A stretch of DNA of 64,000 nucleotides from Paraburkholderia sp. (GCA_004322045.1 SCRN01000023.1:62001-126000); one strand, 5' to 3'; counted from the first letter of the stretch, positions 39,472 through 48,841 are shown. The notes: a model not told the origin generated them from the letters alone. Translations and numbers: made by a program.

Positions 39472-39502
39472 GGCGCGGCGCCATTGCGGCGTCGCGCCTT
39501 TT
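39472..39502 (+). terminator. Rho-independent terminator after the LivJ/K gene
   Basis: An 11-base stem (GGCGCGGCGCC with GGCGTCGCGCC, one G-U pair) closes an ATTGC loop and is followed by TTTT. It begins 39 bases after the stop and ends 39 bases before the next ATG. The downstream oxidoreductase is thus either attenuated or has its own promoter. Confidence 0.75.
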
Positions 39503-39540
39503 ATGCATTCTGCTTTTCAGGTAATTGTTTTGGAGTCCTA

Positions 39541-40713
39541 ATGATTTCGAAGATCGTAGTCGTGGGCGGCGGCGTGATCGGCAGCGCCGTGGCGTATTTT
39601 CTGCGCAGCATGGATGCGAGCGTCGAGGTGACCGTGCTCGAGCGCGATCCGAGCTATGCGCGCGCCTCGTCGGCGCTGTCGGCGGCCTCCATCCGCCAGC
39701 AGTTCTCGACGCCCCTTTCCGTGCAAATGTCGCTCTACGGTATCGAGTTCCTGCGCTCGATAGGAGAGCGCCTTGCCGTGGGCGGCGAGGCGCCGTCGAT
39801 CGACTTGCACGAAGGCGGCTACCTTTTTCTCGCGACGGCCGCCGGCGAAACGATTCTGCGCGAAAATCACGCGCTGCAAACGTCGCTCGGCGCGCAGATC
39901 CGTTACTTGCCGAAGGACGAACTGCAAGCGGCATTTCCGTGGCTGAACACCGAAGACCTCGTGGCGGGCACTTACGGCGTATCGGGAGAGGGATGGTTCG
40001 ACGGCTACGGCCTCGTGCAAGCGCTGCGCAAGAAAGCGCAGTCGCTCGGTGCGCGCTATCTTCCGGTCGAAGCCACCGGGCTGCGCCGCGCGGGACGGCG
40101 CGTGACGCACGTGCTGACGTCCGCGGGCGAAGAGCTCGACTGCGACCTGATGGTCAACGCGGCCGGTCCCTGGGCGCGGCGCATCGCGCAGATGCTCGAA
40201 GTCGAACTGCCCGTCTACGCGCGCAGGCGCAGCATCTTCAATGTCAGCTCCCCCGCCAAGCTCGAACGTTGCCCCTTGTTGATCGATCCGAGCGGCGTCT
40301 ACTTTCGGCCCGAGGGCGCGACCTATATCTGCGGCACGTCGCCCAGCGCCGAGCACGATCCCAACGACCTGCCGCTCGATGATGTCGACCATGCGCTGTT
40401 CGACGACGTGATCTGGCCGACGCTCGCCCACCGCGTGCCGCAATTCGAAGCGCTACGCGTGCAGCACGCTTGGTCCGGCTACTACGAATACAACGTATTC
40501 GATCACAACGCGATCATCGGCTACCACCCCGACATCGAGAACTGCGTGTTCGCAAACGGCTTCAGCGGCCACGGATTGCAGCAAGGCCCAGCCACCGGGC
40601 GCGGCGTCGCCGAACTGATCTTGCAAGGGCGCTTCGTCTCGCTCGATCTGTCGCCGCTCGGTTTCGCTCGCGTGCTCGAGAATCGCCCCGTGATCGAGCG
40701 CAACGTCGTTTAG
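39541..40713 (+). CDS. FAD-dependent amino acid / amine oxidoreductase (DAO family)
   Basis: This 390-residue protein begins with the Rossmann FAD motif IVVVGGGVIGSAVAYFL followed by an acidic ribose contact in VTVLERDPSY. The second FAD segment is LMVNAAGPWARRIAQ, and the C-terminal ANGFSGHGLQQGPATGRGVA is the family's final flavin-binding block. These fit D-amino-acid oxidase/dehydrogenase, sarcosine oxidase and FOXRED1-like proteins. The true substrate (D-amino acid, N-methyl amino acid or opine) cannot be read. No signal peptide, so it is cytoplasmic or membrane-peripheral. It follows the LivJ/K gene across a terminator. Confidence 0.9.
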   Translation: MISKIVVVGGGVIGSAVAYFLRSMDASVEVTVLERDPSYARASSALSAASIRQQFSTPLSVQMSLYGIEFLRSIGERLAVGGEAPSIDLHEGGYLFLATAAGETILRENHALQTSLGAQIRYLPKDELQAAFPWLNTEDLVAGTYGVSGEGWFDGYGLVQALRKKAQSLGARYLPVEATGLRRAGRRVTHVLTSAGEELDCDLMVNAAGPWARRIAQMLEVELPVYARRRSIFNVSSPAKLERCPLLIDPSGVYFRPEGATYICGTSPSAEHDPNDLPLDDVDHALFDDVIWPTLAHRVPQFEALRVQHAWSGYYEYNVFDHNAIIGYHPDIENCVFANGFSGHGLQQGPATGRGVAELILQGRFVSLDLSPLGFARVLENRPVIERNVV

Positions 40714-40781
40714 CAGCGGTTTGCCGCTCGGCCCCGGGCGGGCGGCGAGACGCTTCGCGCTATCGCGCGCGCGAAACCGGG

Positions 40782-41696
40782 CTAGCCTCGACCCGCCTCG
40801 TCATGCAGCCACCGACGCAGGATGTCGATGGCCGCCCGCTTCGGGTCATCGGCTCGCCAAACCAAGTAATGCGCGTAGATGTCGGTGACATGCCGCTTCC
40901 ACAGGCGTAGCAAACGCCCTTGCGCCAAGTCCTGCGCGACCAATGATGCGCGCGCCAGCGCGACGCCCTGCCCGGTCGCCGCCGCTTCCAGCAACGCGAG
41001 GGCATCGTCGAACACGGGGCCGCCGCGCGGCTCGGTCATATCGAGCCCGACCGCCTGAAACCAAGGCTCCCATGGCTGCGATCGGTGCCTGAGCAACGTG
41101 CATGCAGCCAGATCGGCGAAACGGCGCGGGCGCACACCATCGCGATAACTGGGGCTCATGACGGGAAAGATCTCTTCGCCCAAGAAGCGCTCCGCCTGCA
41201 CGCCCGGCCACGCGCCAGGGCCATAGCGAAGCGCCGCATCGATACCGTCGCGCCCGTTCAAACGCGCGAGCGCGACCTCTTTGCGAAGCGTGACGGCGAT
41301 CTGCGGATGCTTGCGCCGCAAACGGTCGAGCCGTGGCGCAAGCCAGCGGTCCGCAAACGACGGCAACACACTCACGGTCAAGCACACCGTCTCGCGAGCG
41401 ATGCGGCGCGCGCGATCGTCGCCGCGCGCGGGGGCATCGAATGCGCGCTCGAGCACGTTCAACCCTTGCCTGATCTGCAATGCCAGCGCATGTGCGCGCG
41501 GCGTCGGCCACGCGCCGCCATGTTCCCGCACGAACAGGCGTACGCCCAAGCGCTCTTCCAGCACCCGTACGTGCTGACTGACCGCGCCTTGCGTCAAGGC
41601 GAGCTCGTCCGCGGCGCGCGTGAAGCTCTCGAGGCGCACCGCTGCTTCGAATGCACGTAACGTTTGCAGAGGAGGGAGACGTGAGCGATTTTGCAT
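40782..41696 (-). CDS. LysR-family regulator (GcvA-like), divergent from GST
   Basis: This 304-residue protein starts at ATG 41696. The helix-turn-helix region is LQTLRAFEAAVRLESFTRAA with DELALTQGAVSQHVRVLEER, and an effector domain spans about 90-300 (VCLTVSVLPSFADRWLAPRL). It resembles GcvA/AmpR-type LysR proteins. A perfect inverted repeat begins 4 bases upstream of its ATG, covering the normal ribosome-binding position, which suggests strong autorepression or leader-poor translation. The divergent GST gene 172 bases away is the probable target. Confidence 0.9.
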   Translation of the reverse strand: MQNRSRLPPLQTLRAFEAAVRLESFTRAADELALTQGAVSQHVRVLEERLGVRLFVREHGGAWPTPRAHALALQIRQGLNVLERAFDAPARGDDRARRIARETVCLTVSVLPSFADRWLAPRLDRLRRKHPQIAVTLRKEVALARLNGRDGIDAALRYGPGAWPGVQAERFLGEEIFPVMSPSYRDGVRPRRFADLAACTLLRHRSQPWEPWFQAVGLDMTEPRGGPVFDDALALLEAAATGQGVALARASLVAQDLAQGRLLRLWKRHVTDIYAHYLVWRADDPKRAAIDILRRWLHDEAGRG

Positions 41697-41699
41697 GTC

Positions 41700-41720
41700 G
41701 GCATTAGTATCACTAATGCC
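41700..41720. promoter_or_regulatory. Perfect palindromic operator next to the LysR start
   Basis: GGCATTAG and CTAATGCC form 8-base perfect arms around TATCA. The dyad contains ATTAGTATCACTAAT, close to the T-N11-A form of LysR boxes. It sits 4 bases before the LysR ATG and 149 bases before the GST ATG, so it could serve both genes. Confidence 0.6.
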
Positions 41721-41868
41721 TAGCCCAGGCAAATATTCGTTTGTGCCACCGCGTACTCGGCCAATACACTCCTTCGCCATGGACAAGCGCGGTGCGCGGC
41801 ACGTCCATGTGCCTCGTGGCCGCATCGCTCCTCGGTATCGACTCATCAACCCCGACGCCCGCCTCATC

Positions 41869-42516
41869 ATGACCTATCGACTCTATTACTCGCCCGGTGC
41901 GTGCTCGCTGGCCGTTCACGTGGTGCTCGAAGAAATCGACACCCCCTTTGTACTGCACGAGGTTTCCGTTGCGCGCGGCGAAACTCAGCAATCGGCCTAT
42001 CTAGCGAAGAATCCGAAGGGCCGCGTGCCCGTACTCGAGATCCCTTCGGAAGGGACGCCTCTCACGGAGCTACCGGCGATCCTCGTCTACCTCGCTCGCC
42101 GGCATCCTGAAGCCGGCCTGCTGCCCGCGAGCCCGATCGCAGAAGCACGCGTACTCGAATGGCTCGCCTGGCTTGCGGACTGGGTGCATGGCGTCGGCTA
42201 CGGCGAGCTGTGGCGTCCGCAGCGGTTTTGCGCGCAAGACCCGACCCCGCACGAGGCGCTTCGCGCCAATGGCCGCCGCATCGTCCATGAAGCCTATGGC
42301 ACCATCGAGCAAAAGCTCGGCGACGGCCGCCAATGGGCCGTGACGAGCGGCTTTTCGATCGCCGATCCTTTCTTGCTCGTGCTTTATCGATGGGGCAATC
42401 GAATCGGCATGCACATGCGCGAGCACTACCCGGCGTGGAGCGCGCACACGCAGCGCATGCTCGAGCGTCCGGCCGTCAAGCGAACCCTCGAACGTGAAGC
42501 GATCTCGATCGGCTAA
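41869..42516 (+). CDS. Glutathione S-transferase
   Basis: This 215-residue protein has a thioredoxin-like N-terminal domain (RLYYSPGACSLAVHVVLEEI) in which S9 or C12 are candidate glutathione-activating residues, as in beta-class and theta-like bacterial GSTs. The NPKGRVPVLE cis-Pro loop and TELPAILVYLARR follow. The all-helical C-terminal domain contains the SIADPFLLVLYRW N-capping box. It would conjugate glutathione to electrophiles in the cytoplasm. The start at ATG 41869 is favoured because upstream sequence covers the divergent promoter. Confidence 0.92.
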   Translation: MTYRLYYSPGACSLAVHVVLEEIDTPFVLHEVSVARGETQQSAYLAKNPKGRVPVLEIPSEGTPLTELPAILVYLARRHPEAGLLPASPIAEARVLEWLAWLADWVHGVGYGELWRPQRFCAQDPTPHEALRANGRRIVHEAYGTIEQKLGDGRQWAVTSGFSIADPFLLVLYRWGNRIGMHMREHYPAWSAHTQRMLERPAVKRTLEREAISIG

Positions 42517-42760
42517 CGCGCATCGCATGCGATTCGACGCGCTGCTTTTGTCTCCGCACGATCACTCGTCAGCCATCTGAAAGCCATCGGCACGCGCGCG
42601 TCTTGCGCGTGTCACATTCCCTTCCCGCATACGTCATCGTCGGCCGTTATCTTCTTCGTCGCACACGTCTTTATAGATGCAACGAGGCTTCAAAAGGCCC
42701 GATCGCCACACCGCTACGCTTCCAGTCCCCGCAGTCGGCTTCAAGTAAACGGAGATGCAA

Positions 42761-44800
42761 ATGAAGCGATACGATAATGTCAGAGGTGGTCCCGCAGTAC
42801 TGCGTTCATGCTTGACGCTCGGCGCGCTTTCGCTCGCCGCCGCAGGCGCCTTATTGCCGGCGCTGGCCGCCAGCGAGCCGCAACCTTCCAGCGATCCATC
42901 GATGGCTACCGCGACGCCGATCAAACACGTGATCGTCATCGTCGGCGAGAACCGCACGTTCGACCAAGTCTTCGGCGCTTATCGGCCGCGCGCCGGCCAG
43001 CGCATCTCGAACTTGTTATCCAAGGGCATCATCACCGCGGACGGCCGCCCCGGTCCGAACTTCGCGCTGGCCGCGCAGAACACGGCGCAAGCGGTCGACC
43101 CGACGCGCTTCGAAATGAACCCGGGCGGCAAAGCGGCTTACAGCGTCTTGCCCGCGCCCAACACGGGCTCGGCGCCGACCGCAGCGAGCGACACGAACCC
43201 GCCGCCGTTTGCGACGCTCGCCGCCGCACAAGCGTTCGAAGGCGCCGTGCTCGAACCTCAAGACCTCGCCCAATTGACGACGGGCGCAACGGGCCTGCCC
43301 AAGGGCGTGCCCGACACGCGCTTCGGCGCGAACACCTTCACGCTGCCGAACGGGCCTTTCCAAATTTCGCGCGTGGGGCCGGACTACGATCAGTACGTTG
43401 CGAGCCCCGTGCATCGCTTCTATCAAGCCTGGCAGCAGGCGGACTGCAGCGTGAAATCCGCCACTACGACCAACCCTAGCGGGTGCGCGATGGATCTCGT
43501 CGCCTGGGTCGAAACGTCGGTCGGCGCGGGCACGAACGGCAAGCCGCAACCGGCCAACTTCAACGATCAAACGACGCGCGAAGGTTCGACGGCGCTCGGC
43601 TACTACAACGTGCAAACGGGCGACATGCCCTACTTCAACGAGCTCGCGCGCAAGTACACGATCAGCGACAACTATCATCAGCCGGTAATGGGCGGCACGG
43701 GCGCGAACAGCGTCATGATCGGCACGGCCGATGCGGTCTATTACACCGACGGCCACGGCAACCCGGCAACGCCGCCTTCGAATCAAATCGAAGATCCGCG
43801 TCCGCAAGCGGGCACCAACAATTGGTACAAGCAAGACGGGTACTCGGGCGGCTCATACAGCAATTGCTCGGATACGTCGCAACCGGGCGTGGGCGCCGTT
43901 CGCAGCTATCTGGACTCGCTCCCCTATCATCCCAAAGCCAATTGCGCGCCGGGCGCGTACTACCTGCTGAACAACTACAACCCCGGCTACAACGGCGACG
44001 GCACCGTCAATACGAGCAGTTTCACGATTCCGCCCTCGCCGGTGCGCACGATCGCCGATGCGATGCTCGAGCGCGGCGTCTCTTGGAAGTACTACGGCGA
44101 AGGCTGGAATGCATTCGTCGCCAATTCGCCGACGAGCACGTATTGCAACATCTGCAATCCGTTCCTCTATGAGACGGCAATCATGACGAAACCGGCGATC
44201 GTCAAGGCGCACCTGCAAGACACCACCGACCTCTATGCCGATATCTCGCGCGGCTACCTGCCAGCCGTCTCCTTCGTCAAGCCGGGCGGGTTGCTGGACG
44301 GCCATCCGGCCTCGTCGAAGTACGGCTTGTTCGAAGCCTTCTCGCGCAAGCTCATCGATGCGGTCCGCAGCAATCCTAAGCTGTGGGCCTCGACGGCGAT
44401 CTTCATCACGAACGACGAAGGCGGCGGCTACTACGATTCGGGGTATATCCAGCCGGTCGATTTCTTCGGCGATGGTCCGCGCATTCCGCTCATCATCGTC
44501 TCGCCCTACTCGCGCGGCGGCCACGTCTCGCATCAATACGGCGATCACGTCTCCATCCTGAAGTTCATCGAACGCAACTGGTCGCTCGCGCCGATCACGA
44601 CGCGCAGCCGAGACAATCTGCCCAATCCGGTGCAGTTGCCCGGCAATCCGTACGTGCCAGTGAACGCACCAGCCGTCGGCGATTTGTTCACGGCGTTCCA
44701 TTTCGACGGTCGCGATCATGACGACGGGGATAGCGACGACGGTCACCATGGGGGCGAGCATCGCAGCGAGCAAGGCGGCGCCGGGTGGTGGCCGTTCTAG
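42761..44800 (+). CDS. Exported phospholipase C / acid phosphatase family phosphoesterase
   Basis: This 679-residue protein starts at ATG 42761, six bases after GGAG; an ATG at 42755 overlaps that ribosome binding site. The signal peptide is LRSCLTLGALSLAAAGALLP ending LAA, without a twin-arginine, so Sec export is likely. The phosphoesterase (PF04185-type) catalytic blocks are HVIVIVGENRTFDQVFGAYR (metal Glu-Asn and nucleophile Thr), PVMGGTGANSVMIG, FITNDEGGGYYDSG and IPLIIVSPYSRGGHVSHQYG. It should hydrolyse phosphomonoesters or phospholipids outside the cytoplasm, like AcpA or PLC proteins. Several cysteines (about ten) suit an oxidising compartment. The C-terminus is a His/Asp-rich tail (RDHDDGDSDDGHHGGEH), possibly metal-binding. 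Isolated between gene pairs. Confidence 0.9.
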   Translation: MKRYDNVRGGPAVLRSCLTLGALSLAAAGALLPALAASEPQPSSDPSMATATPIKHVIVIVGENRTFDQVFGAYRPRAGQRISNLLSKGIITADGRPGPNFALAAQNTAQAVDPTRFEMNPGGKAAYSVLPAPNTGSAPTAASDTNPPPFATLAAAQAFEGAVLEPQDLAQLTTGATGLPKGVPDTRFGANTFTLPNGPFQISRVGPDYDQYVASPVHRFYQAWQQADCSVKSATTTNPSGCAMDLVAWVETSVGAGTNGKPQPANFNDQTTREGSTALGYYNVQTGDMPYFNELARKYTISDNYHQPVMGGTGANSVMIGTADAVYYTDGHGNPATPPSNQIEDPRPQAGTNNWYKQDGYSGGSYSNCSDTSQPGVGAVRSYLDSLPYHPKANCAPGAYYLLNNYNPGYNGDGTVNTSSFTIPPSPVRTIADAMLERGVSWKYYGEGWNAFVANSPTSTYCNICNPFLYETAIMTKPAIVKAHLQDTTDLYADISRGYLPAVSFVKPGGLLDGHPASSKYGLFEAFSRKLIDAVRSNPKLWASTAIFITNDEGGGYYDSGYIQPVDFFGDGPRIPLIIVSPYSRGGHVSHQYGDHVSILKFIERNWSLAPITTRSRDNLPNPVQLPGNPYVPVNAPAVGDLFTAFHFDGRDHDDGDSDDGHHGGEHRSEQGGAGWWPF

Positions 44801-44916
44801 CGCACGCCTGAGAAAGCGGCCCTTGGTTCGGACCGCTGGCGTGTCCTAACGAGCACGAGCGCGGGGCGTGCAAGACGATAGCGCACCGCGCTCACCGCGC
44901 AAGCTTGCGCGTTCCC

Positions 44917-46872
44917 TCAAGGCGCGCCAAGCGCCGCCCGAGTCTCACGCGCCTTGACGATGATTTGCGCCGATGCATCGCGCTCGACCCTCACGAGCGT
45001 CGATCGCATCGCCTCGAATTCGTTAGGACTGCAAACTTGCTTACCGAAGTCTGCCTGCAGCCGGCGCGTCACTTGAACGATGCGAGAAGCGGGATCGAAC
45101 ACATAGCGCGATCGATATCGGATCGGGGGTGCGTCGATGGTCAAATCCGATGGCGCGTACACGAGCGTCACGTCGCGCGGCAACGTAGTCGTGCTCTGTT
45201 CGGCGAATGTCCCGCCGATGCAAACGTACGACTGCGTGCGCACGGGAAGGGTCAGCCAACTTCGAACATGCGAGGCGATGCCGCCCGCAAAGCTCGATAG
45301 CGCCGGCATCGCTGTCATGCCGTCGGTCCACAGCACGTGCTCGAGCGTGCCGGTCAGCGCCACCCAAAACGGGCCGCTCGTCGCGCTCGTGTCGCCCGTC
45401 TCGATCGAGCTCGTGCCGCGCAACCCCGTTTCGCGCAGCCGCTCCTGCGCGATCTGCGCCACCCGCGCGCGAGTGGCCCGACGAAAGACGTTGCGTTCGA
45501 GCTCGGCCGGGAACCCCTCGTCTTCGACACGATAGCTGTAGTGGGCATTACCCTCTTCGCCGATCTCGAGCGCGAGGCGGACTTCGCGTGCGCTCGCCTG
45601 CGTCGCCGGCGTGCGAGTGAGGGTCCCTTGGTCGACGAGCAGCGCCGGCCGGTCCATCACGCTCGAGGGCAAAAAGCCGAACGCGATGCCGCCGCCTGCC
45701 GTGGTATCGGCAAAGCGCCCCAGGGTGGGCAGCCACACGATCACGTGATTGATCGCGCCTGCGCCGTAGCCGGGGACGGACGGAAGCGTGTACACGGGCC
45801 CGAGATGGATCAACGCAGGTTCGCTGGGAATGCCGACGGCGGCCAGCAGCGCACCGTAGAGCGCCACGTGGTCTTTGCAGTCGCCATAGCGGTTGCGAAG
45901 GATGTCCGCGACGCGATGCGGCTTCGCAGCCGTCTCGCCGAGAAAGAGCGCGACGTAGCGAATGTTCGTCCGCGTCCAGTCGTAAAGGCGCGCCGCCTTC
46001 GTCCAATCGTCGGGGGCATTGCGCGTCAGCGAGCGGGCGAGCTCGACGACTTCGGGATCGCCCGCGCTCGGATCGACAGCGTCTTCGCGATAACGCTCGG
46101 CGAACGCTGCGAAGCTAGGCACCGTCGTCACCATCAAGCGGTCGCCCTCGGTCTCATAGCCGACTGCGCCCTGCTCGATCGGCGCGAAAGGCCCGTGCCG
46201 GTACGCGAATTCGTAGCGCGTGCGCCCATTTTCGGTGACGGGCGTGCTTGCAACATATCCGCGCGCATCCGCGCAGAGCGGCAAATCGGCCGGCAAATCG
46301 AAGATGAGCCGTTGCTCGAGCACGGGCTCGCGCGCAGGCGTCGCGAAATACTGAAACACATCCGGCCAGCTCGCTTTGCGCGCCTTGCGAACCGTCAAAT
46401 GCTCACGCCAGCCCGGTTCGATGCCGGGGAAGATGACCGCGCGCAATACGCCGTCTTCGAACGTCGGTGCGCCCGCGGCACGCGGCTCTTGGACGTCTCT
46501 GATCGCCTCGGCCCCGACCCGATGCACACCGCCTTGGGGGTCGATCGACTCGGCCGATAACGCGAGGATCCGCTCGATGTCTTTGTTGAACCATACGTAA
46601 CGTTGCGCAGCGGCATCGACACCCGCGGCCGTGTCGATGCGCAGCGTCGTGTCGTCGTCCTCGACGACAGAGCCATCGTGCTCCACCGTGAACAAATGCG
46701 TATCAGACTCGATCGTGACGGGGGCGCGCTCGGGCAACATCGACGCCGAGGCATCGGCCCGCGCCAACTCGGCGGCGAACGCCCCGGCGCCTGTGCCCGG
46801 CCCAACGCATAAGCCGAAGCCCAGGCAGCAGACCATGCAGATTCTCAGGCACGCGCGAATGCACGCGGTCAT
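44917..46872 (-). CDS. DUF3857 / transglutaminase-like exported protein
   Basis: The protein has 651 residues from ATG 46872, which gives a compact signal peptide (CMVCCLGFGLCVGPGTGAGA). An ATG at 46938 with a better ribosome binding site (AAGGG) adds 22 residues and remains possible. Residues about 40-220 are a DUF3857 beta domain. Then a transglutaminase-like papain fold shows the full triad: Cys in ILRNRYGDCKDHVALYGALL, His in GAINHVIVWLP and Asp in RFADTTAGGG. The C-terminal third is a DUF2569/3858-like beta region. Substrates of this family are unknown; it probably acts on peptides or cell-envelope proteins in the periplasm. It is co-directional with and directly downstream of an AraC regulator. 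Confidence 0.87.
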   Translation of the reverse strand: MTACIRACLRICMVCCLGFGLCVGPGTGAGAFAAELARADASASMLPERAPVTIESDTHLFTVEHDGSVVEDDDTTLRIDTAAGVDAAAQRYVWFNKDIERILALSAESIDPQGGVHRVGAEAIRDVQEPRAAGAPTFEDGVLRAVIFPGIEPGWREHLTVRKARKASWPDVFQYFATPAREPVLEQRLIFDLPADLPLCADARGYVASTPVTENGRTRYEFAYRHGPFAPIEQGAVGYETEGDRLMVTTVPSFAAFAERYREDAVDPSAGDPEVVELARSLTRNAPDDWTKAARLYDWTRTNIRYVALFLGETAAKPHRVADILRNRYGDCKDHVALYGALLAAVGIPSEPALIHLGPVYTLPSVPGYGAGAINHVIVWLPTLGRFADTTAGGGIAFGFLPSSVMDRPALLVDQGTLTRTPATQASAREVRLALEIGEEGNAHYSYRVEDEGFPAELERNVFRRATRARVAQIAQERLRETGLRGTSSIETGDTSATSGPFWVALTGTLEHVLWTDGMTAMPALSSFAGGIASHVRSWLTLPVRTQSYVCIGGTFAEQSTTTLPRDVTLVYAPSDLTIDAPPIRYRSRYVFDPASRIVQVTRRLQADFGKQVCSPNEFEAMRSTLVRVERDASAQIIVKARETRAALGAP

Positions 46873-46941
46873 GCATGGCTGCCTATGATCGGCACGTATT
46901 TGGTATGGTCGATGTAATTCGTTACGGCTACGACTCATGGC

Positions 46942-47868
46942 TTACCCTTGCCAATGCCTGCGGTAGCCCCGCGGCGCCATGCCGAATTCCGCGCGAAACG
47001 CGCGGTTGAAGTTCGACAAATCGGCGAATCCGCAATCGAGTGCGACCTCGACGATCTTGTCGGGCGCATCGGCCAATCGCTGGGCGGCCGCGCGCAAGCG
47101 AGCGCGCAGCACGTATTGATGCGGGGTCACGCCGGTCGCGCGTTCGAAGGTGCGCAGGAAATGATAGGGGCTCAAGCGCGCCTGTTGCGCCAATCGATCG
47201 AGGCTCATCTCGGCCTCGGGCGCCTCGTCTATCCAGCGCAGCGTCTCGACCACACGGGCGAGCGCGCCCGGCGGCAGCGGCTTGTCGCTGCGTGCGCTCG
47301 CGCCGTCGACGATCCGCACGACCCGTGCCGCCAGTCTCAGCGCCAACTCGTCCCAGGCCATGTTTGCAGCCGTCGTCACGCCAGTGCTCGCCGCCGCCAC
47401 GTATGGCGCCAATGCCCGCGACGGCTCGATGCGCGCCGCTGAGAACGGCGCACGCCGCCAGCGTGCAACGCCTGCATCGACAAACAAGCGCTCAAAGTAC
47501 TCGCGCTGATAACGGAACGCAATGCAGCGATCGCCCGCGCGATGCCGGTGCCCGCATTCGAAACATTCTCCCGCATTGCCGAGCATGGCCGCGCCCGGCG
47601 TCATGAGCGCCGCCGCAGTCTCCGAGCGATATTCGAACGCGCCCGCCACGACGAGCGCGATACAAAACGCGCTGTGACGTTCTTCGAACAGACGATCCCC
47701 GGGACCGCAGGTGCAGAGCACGTCGGCGACATTCCAGCCCGGGCCTCGCGCGATCGTGCGCGGCTCAGTCTCGCCCTGTGCCGCCTCGCGAGCGCGTCGC
47801 GCCAGCGCACGTTCCAGATCGACCGCAATTTTTGCCAAGATTCGCCTCGCTTCGTTGCCTACGATCAT
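46942..47868 (-). CDS. AraC-family regulator with Cys-rich N-terminal domain
   Basis: This 308-residue protein has a C-terminal double helix-turn-helix at about 205-305 (LAQQARLSPYHFLRTFERAT; VEVALDCGFADLSNFNRAFR). The N-terminal cupin-like half carries several cysteines (ADVLCTCGPGD, FCIAL, GECFECGHRHRAGDRC). The CFECGHRHR cluster looks able to bind metal or sense thiol-reactive stress, which is unusual for AraC proteins. It is divergent from the small protein at 47943 with only 74 bases between, and its stop is 3 bases from the earlier possible start of the transglutaminase gene. Both neighbours are candidate targets. Confidence 0.88.
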   Translation of the reverse strand: MIVGNEARRILAKIAVDLERALARRAREAAQGETEPRTIARGPGWNVADVLCTCGPGDRLFEERHSAFCIALVVAGAFEYRSETAAALMTPGAAMLGNAGECFECGHRHRAGDRCIAFRYQREYFERLFVDAGVARWRRAPFSAARIEPSRALAPYVAAASTGVTTAANMAWDELALRLAARVVRIVDGASARSDKPLPPGALARVVETLRWIDEAPEAEMSLDRLAQQARLSPYHFLRTFERATGVTPHQYVLRARLRAAAQRLADAPDKIVEVALDCGFADLSNFNRAFRAEFGMAPRGYRRHWQG

Positions 47869-47942
47869 TACATGGCGCGCCTATTCGGCCGATCGGCGGT
47901 GCATACGCCGTCGCCATCCAACGAGAACCCTAGGACACCACG

Positions 47943-48512
47943 ATGACCGAAACGCACAACGATATGCCCCAAGCCTTCCTTTCCGCTCTTGCCACGCCGT
48001 CGCGCGCGGCCGAGATCGAGCAAGCCGACGACGTCTACGGCTGGCTGGTCGGCAGTTGGTCCTTGCACGTGCTCCACTACCGAGGATTCGACCTGCGCGA
48101 CGAGCGCTTGCGCGGCGAAGTCCACGCCGGCTGGGCGCTCGAAGGGCGTGCAATTCAGGATGTATGGATTATGCCCGGCCGCGAAGACCGGCGCGCGAAG
48201 CGAATGGCGCGCGATCCGCAGAACGATATGTACGGCACGACGCTGCGGGCGTGGGATCCGACGCTGCGCGCGTGGCGCATCACCTGGAACAATCCGGCGC
48301 GCGGCCATCGGGAAACGCAGATCGGCCGGCGCATCGGCGACGAGATCGTTCAGATCGGCTCACGCCCCGACGGCCAGGCGACCCGCTGGCGCTTCACCGA
48401 CATGACGCCGGACCACTTCCATTGGATCGGCGAAGCGCTAGACATAGACGGCAAGACATGGCGGCTCGAGGGCGAATTCATCGCGACGCGCGCCGGTACC
48501 GCCGGTGCGTGA
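47943..48512 (+). CDS. Small lipocalin-like protein (DUF1579-like)
   Basis: This 189-residue cytoplasmic protein starts with ATG 47943 and has AGGA 8 bases upstream. The pattern WLVGSWSLHVLHYRGFD, GEVHAGWALEGRAIQDVWIM, TTLRAWDPTLRAWRITWNNP and FTDMTPDHFHWIGEAL is that of beta-barrel proteins of the DUF1579 or heme-binding nitrobindin-like type. No catalytic motif is evident. It is divergent from the Cys-rich AraC regulator, which probably controls it. Confidence 0.8.
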   Translation: MTETHNDMPQAFLSALATPSRAAEIEQADDVYGWLVGSWSLHVLHYRGFDLRDERLRGEVHAGWALEGRAIQDVWIMPGREDRRAKRMARDPQNDMYGTTLRAWDPTLRAWRITWNNPARGHRETQIGRRIGDEIVQIGSRPDGQATRWRFTDMTPDHFHWIGEALDIDGKTWRLEGEFIATRAGTAGA

Positions 48513-48535
48513 GAGGAGGCCGGCTGCGACGGGCG

Positions 48536-48841
48536 TTAGAACAACGAGCGCTGCCGTTGTTGCGCCATCGACACGACGTCGAGCTCGTCCAACCGCTTGC
48601 GCGCCTTGGCCAAGTCATGCACCAGTTGCCGCTGCAGCCACGTTTCGGCGCCGCCGCCGAACGCCTTGTCCAGGCGCAGCGCCATTTCGGGCGAAATGCC
48701 GGCTTTGCCGCTAAGCAGATTGGTCAGCGCTTGACGGCTTACGCCCAGCACCGAAGCGCCTTCGGTCACGCTCAAGTTGAAGCGCTCGAGGCAGAGCTGG
48801 CGCACGATCGCGCCGGGATGGTTGGGGTCGATATCGGCCAT
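48536..48841 (-). CDS. HigA-type XRE antitoxin-like regulator, no toxin partner
   Basis: This 101-residue protein starts at ATG 48841. It is a HigA-family helix-turn-helix protein: HPGAIVRQLCLERFNLSVTE, ASVLGVSRQALTNLLSGKAG and ISPEMALRLDKAFGGGAETW. Such antitoxins normally follow a HigB RelE-like toxin of about 90 residues. Here the 60 bases upstream cannot encode one, and hutG lies before that. It is co-directional with hut genes and may be partly read from them. It is therefore a solo regulator or the remains of a toxin-antitoxin pair. Confidence 0.88.
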   Translation of the reverse strand: MADIDPNHPGAIVRQLCLERFNLSVTEGASVLGVSRQALTNLLSGKAGISPEMALRLDKAFGGGAETWLQRQLVHDLAKARKRLDELDVVSMAQQRQRSLF

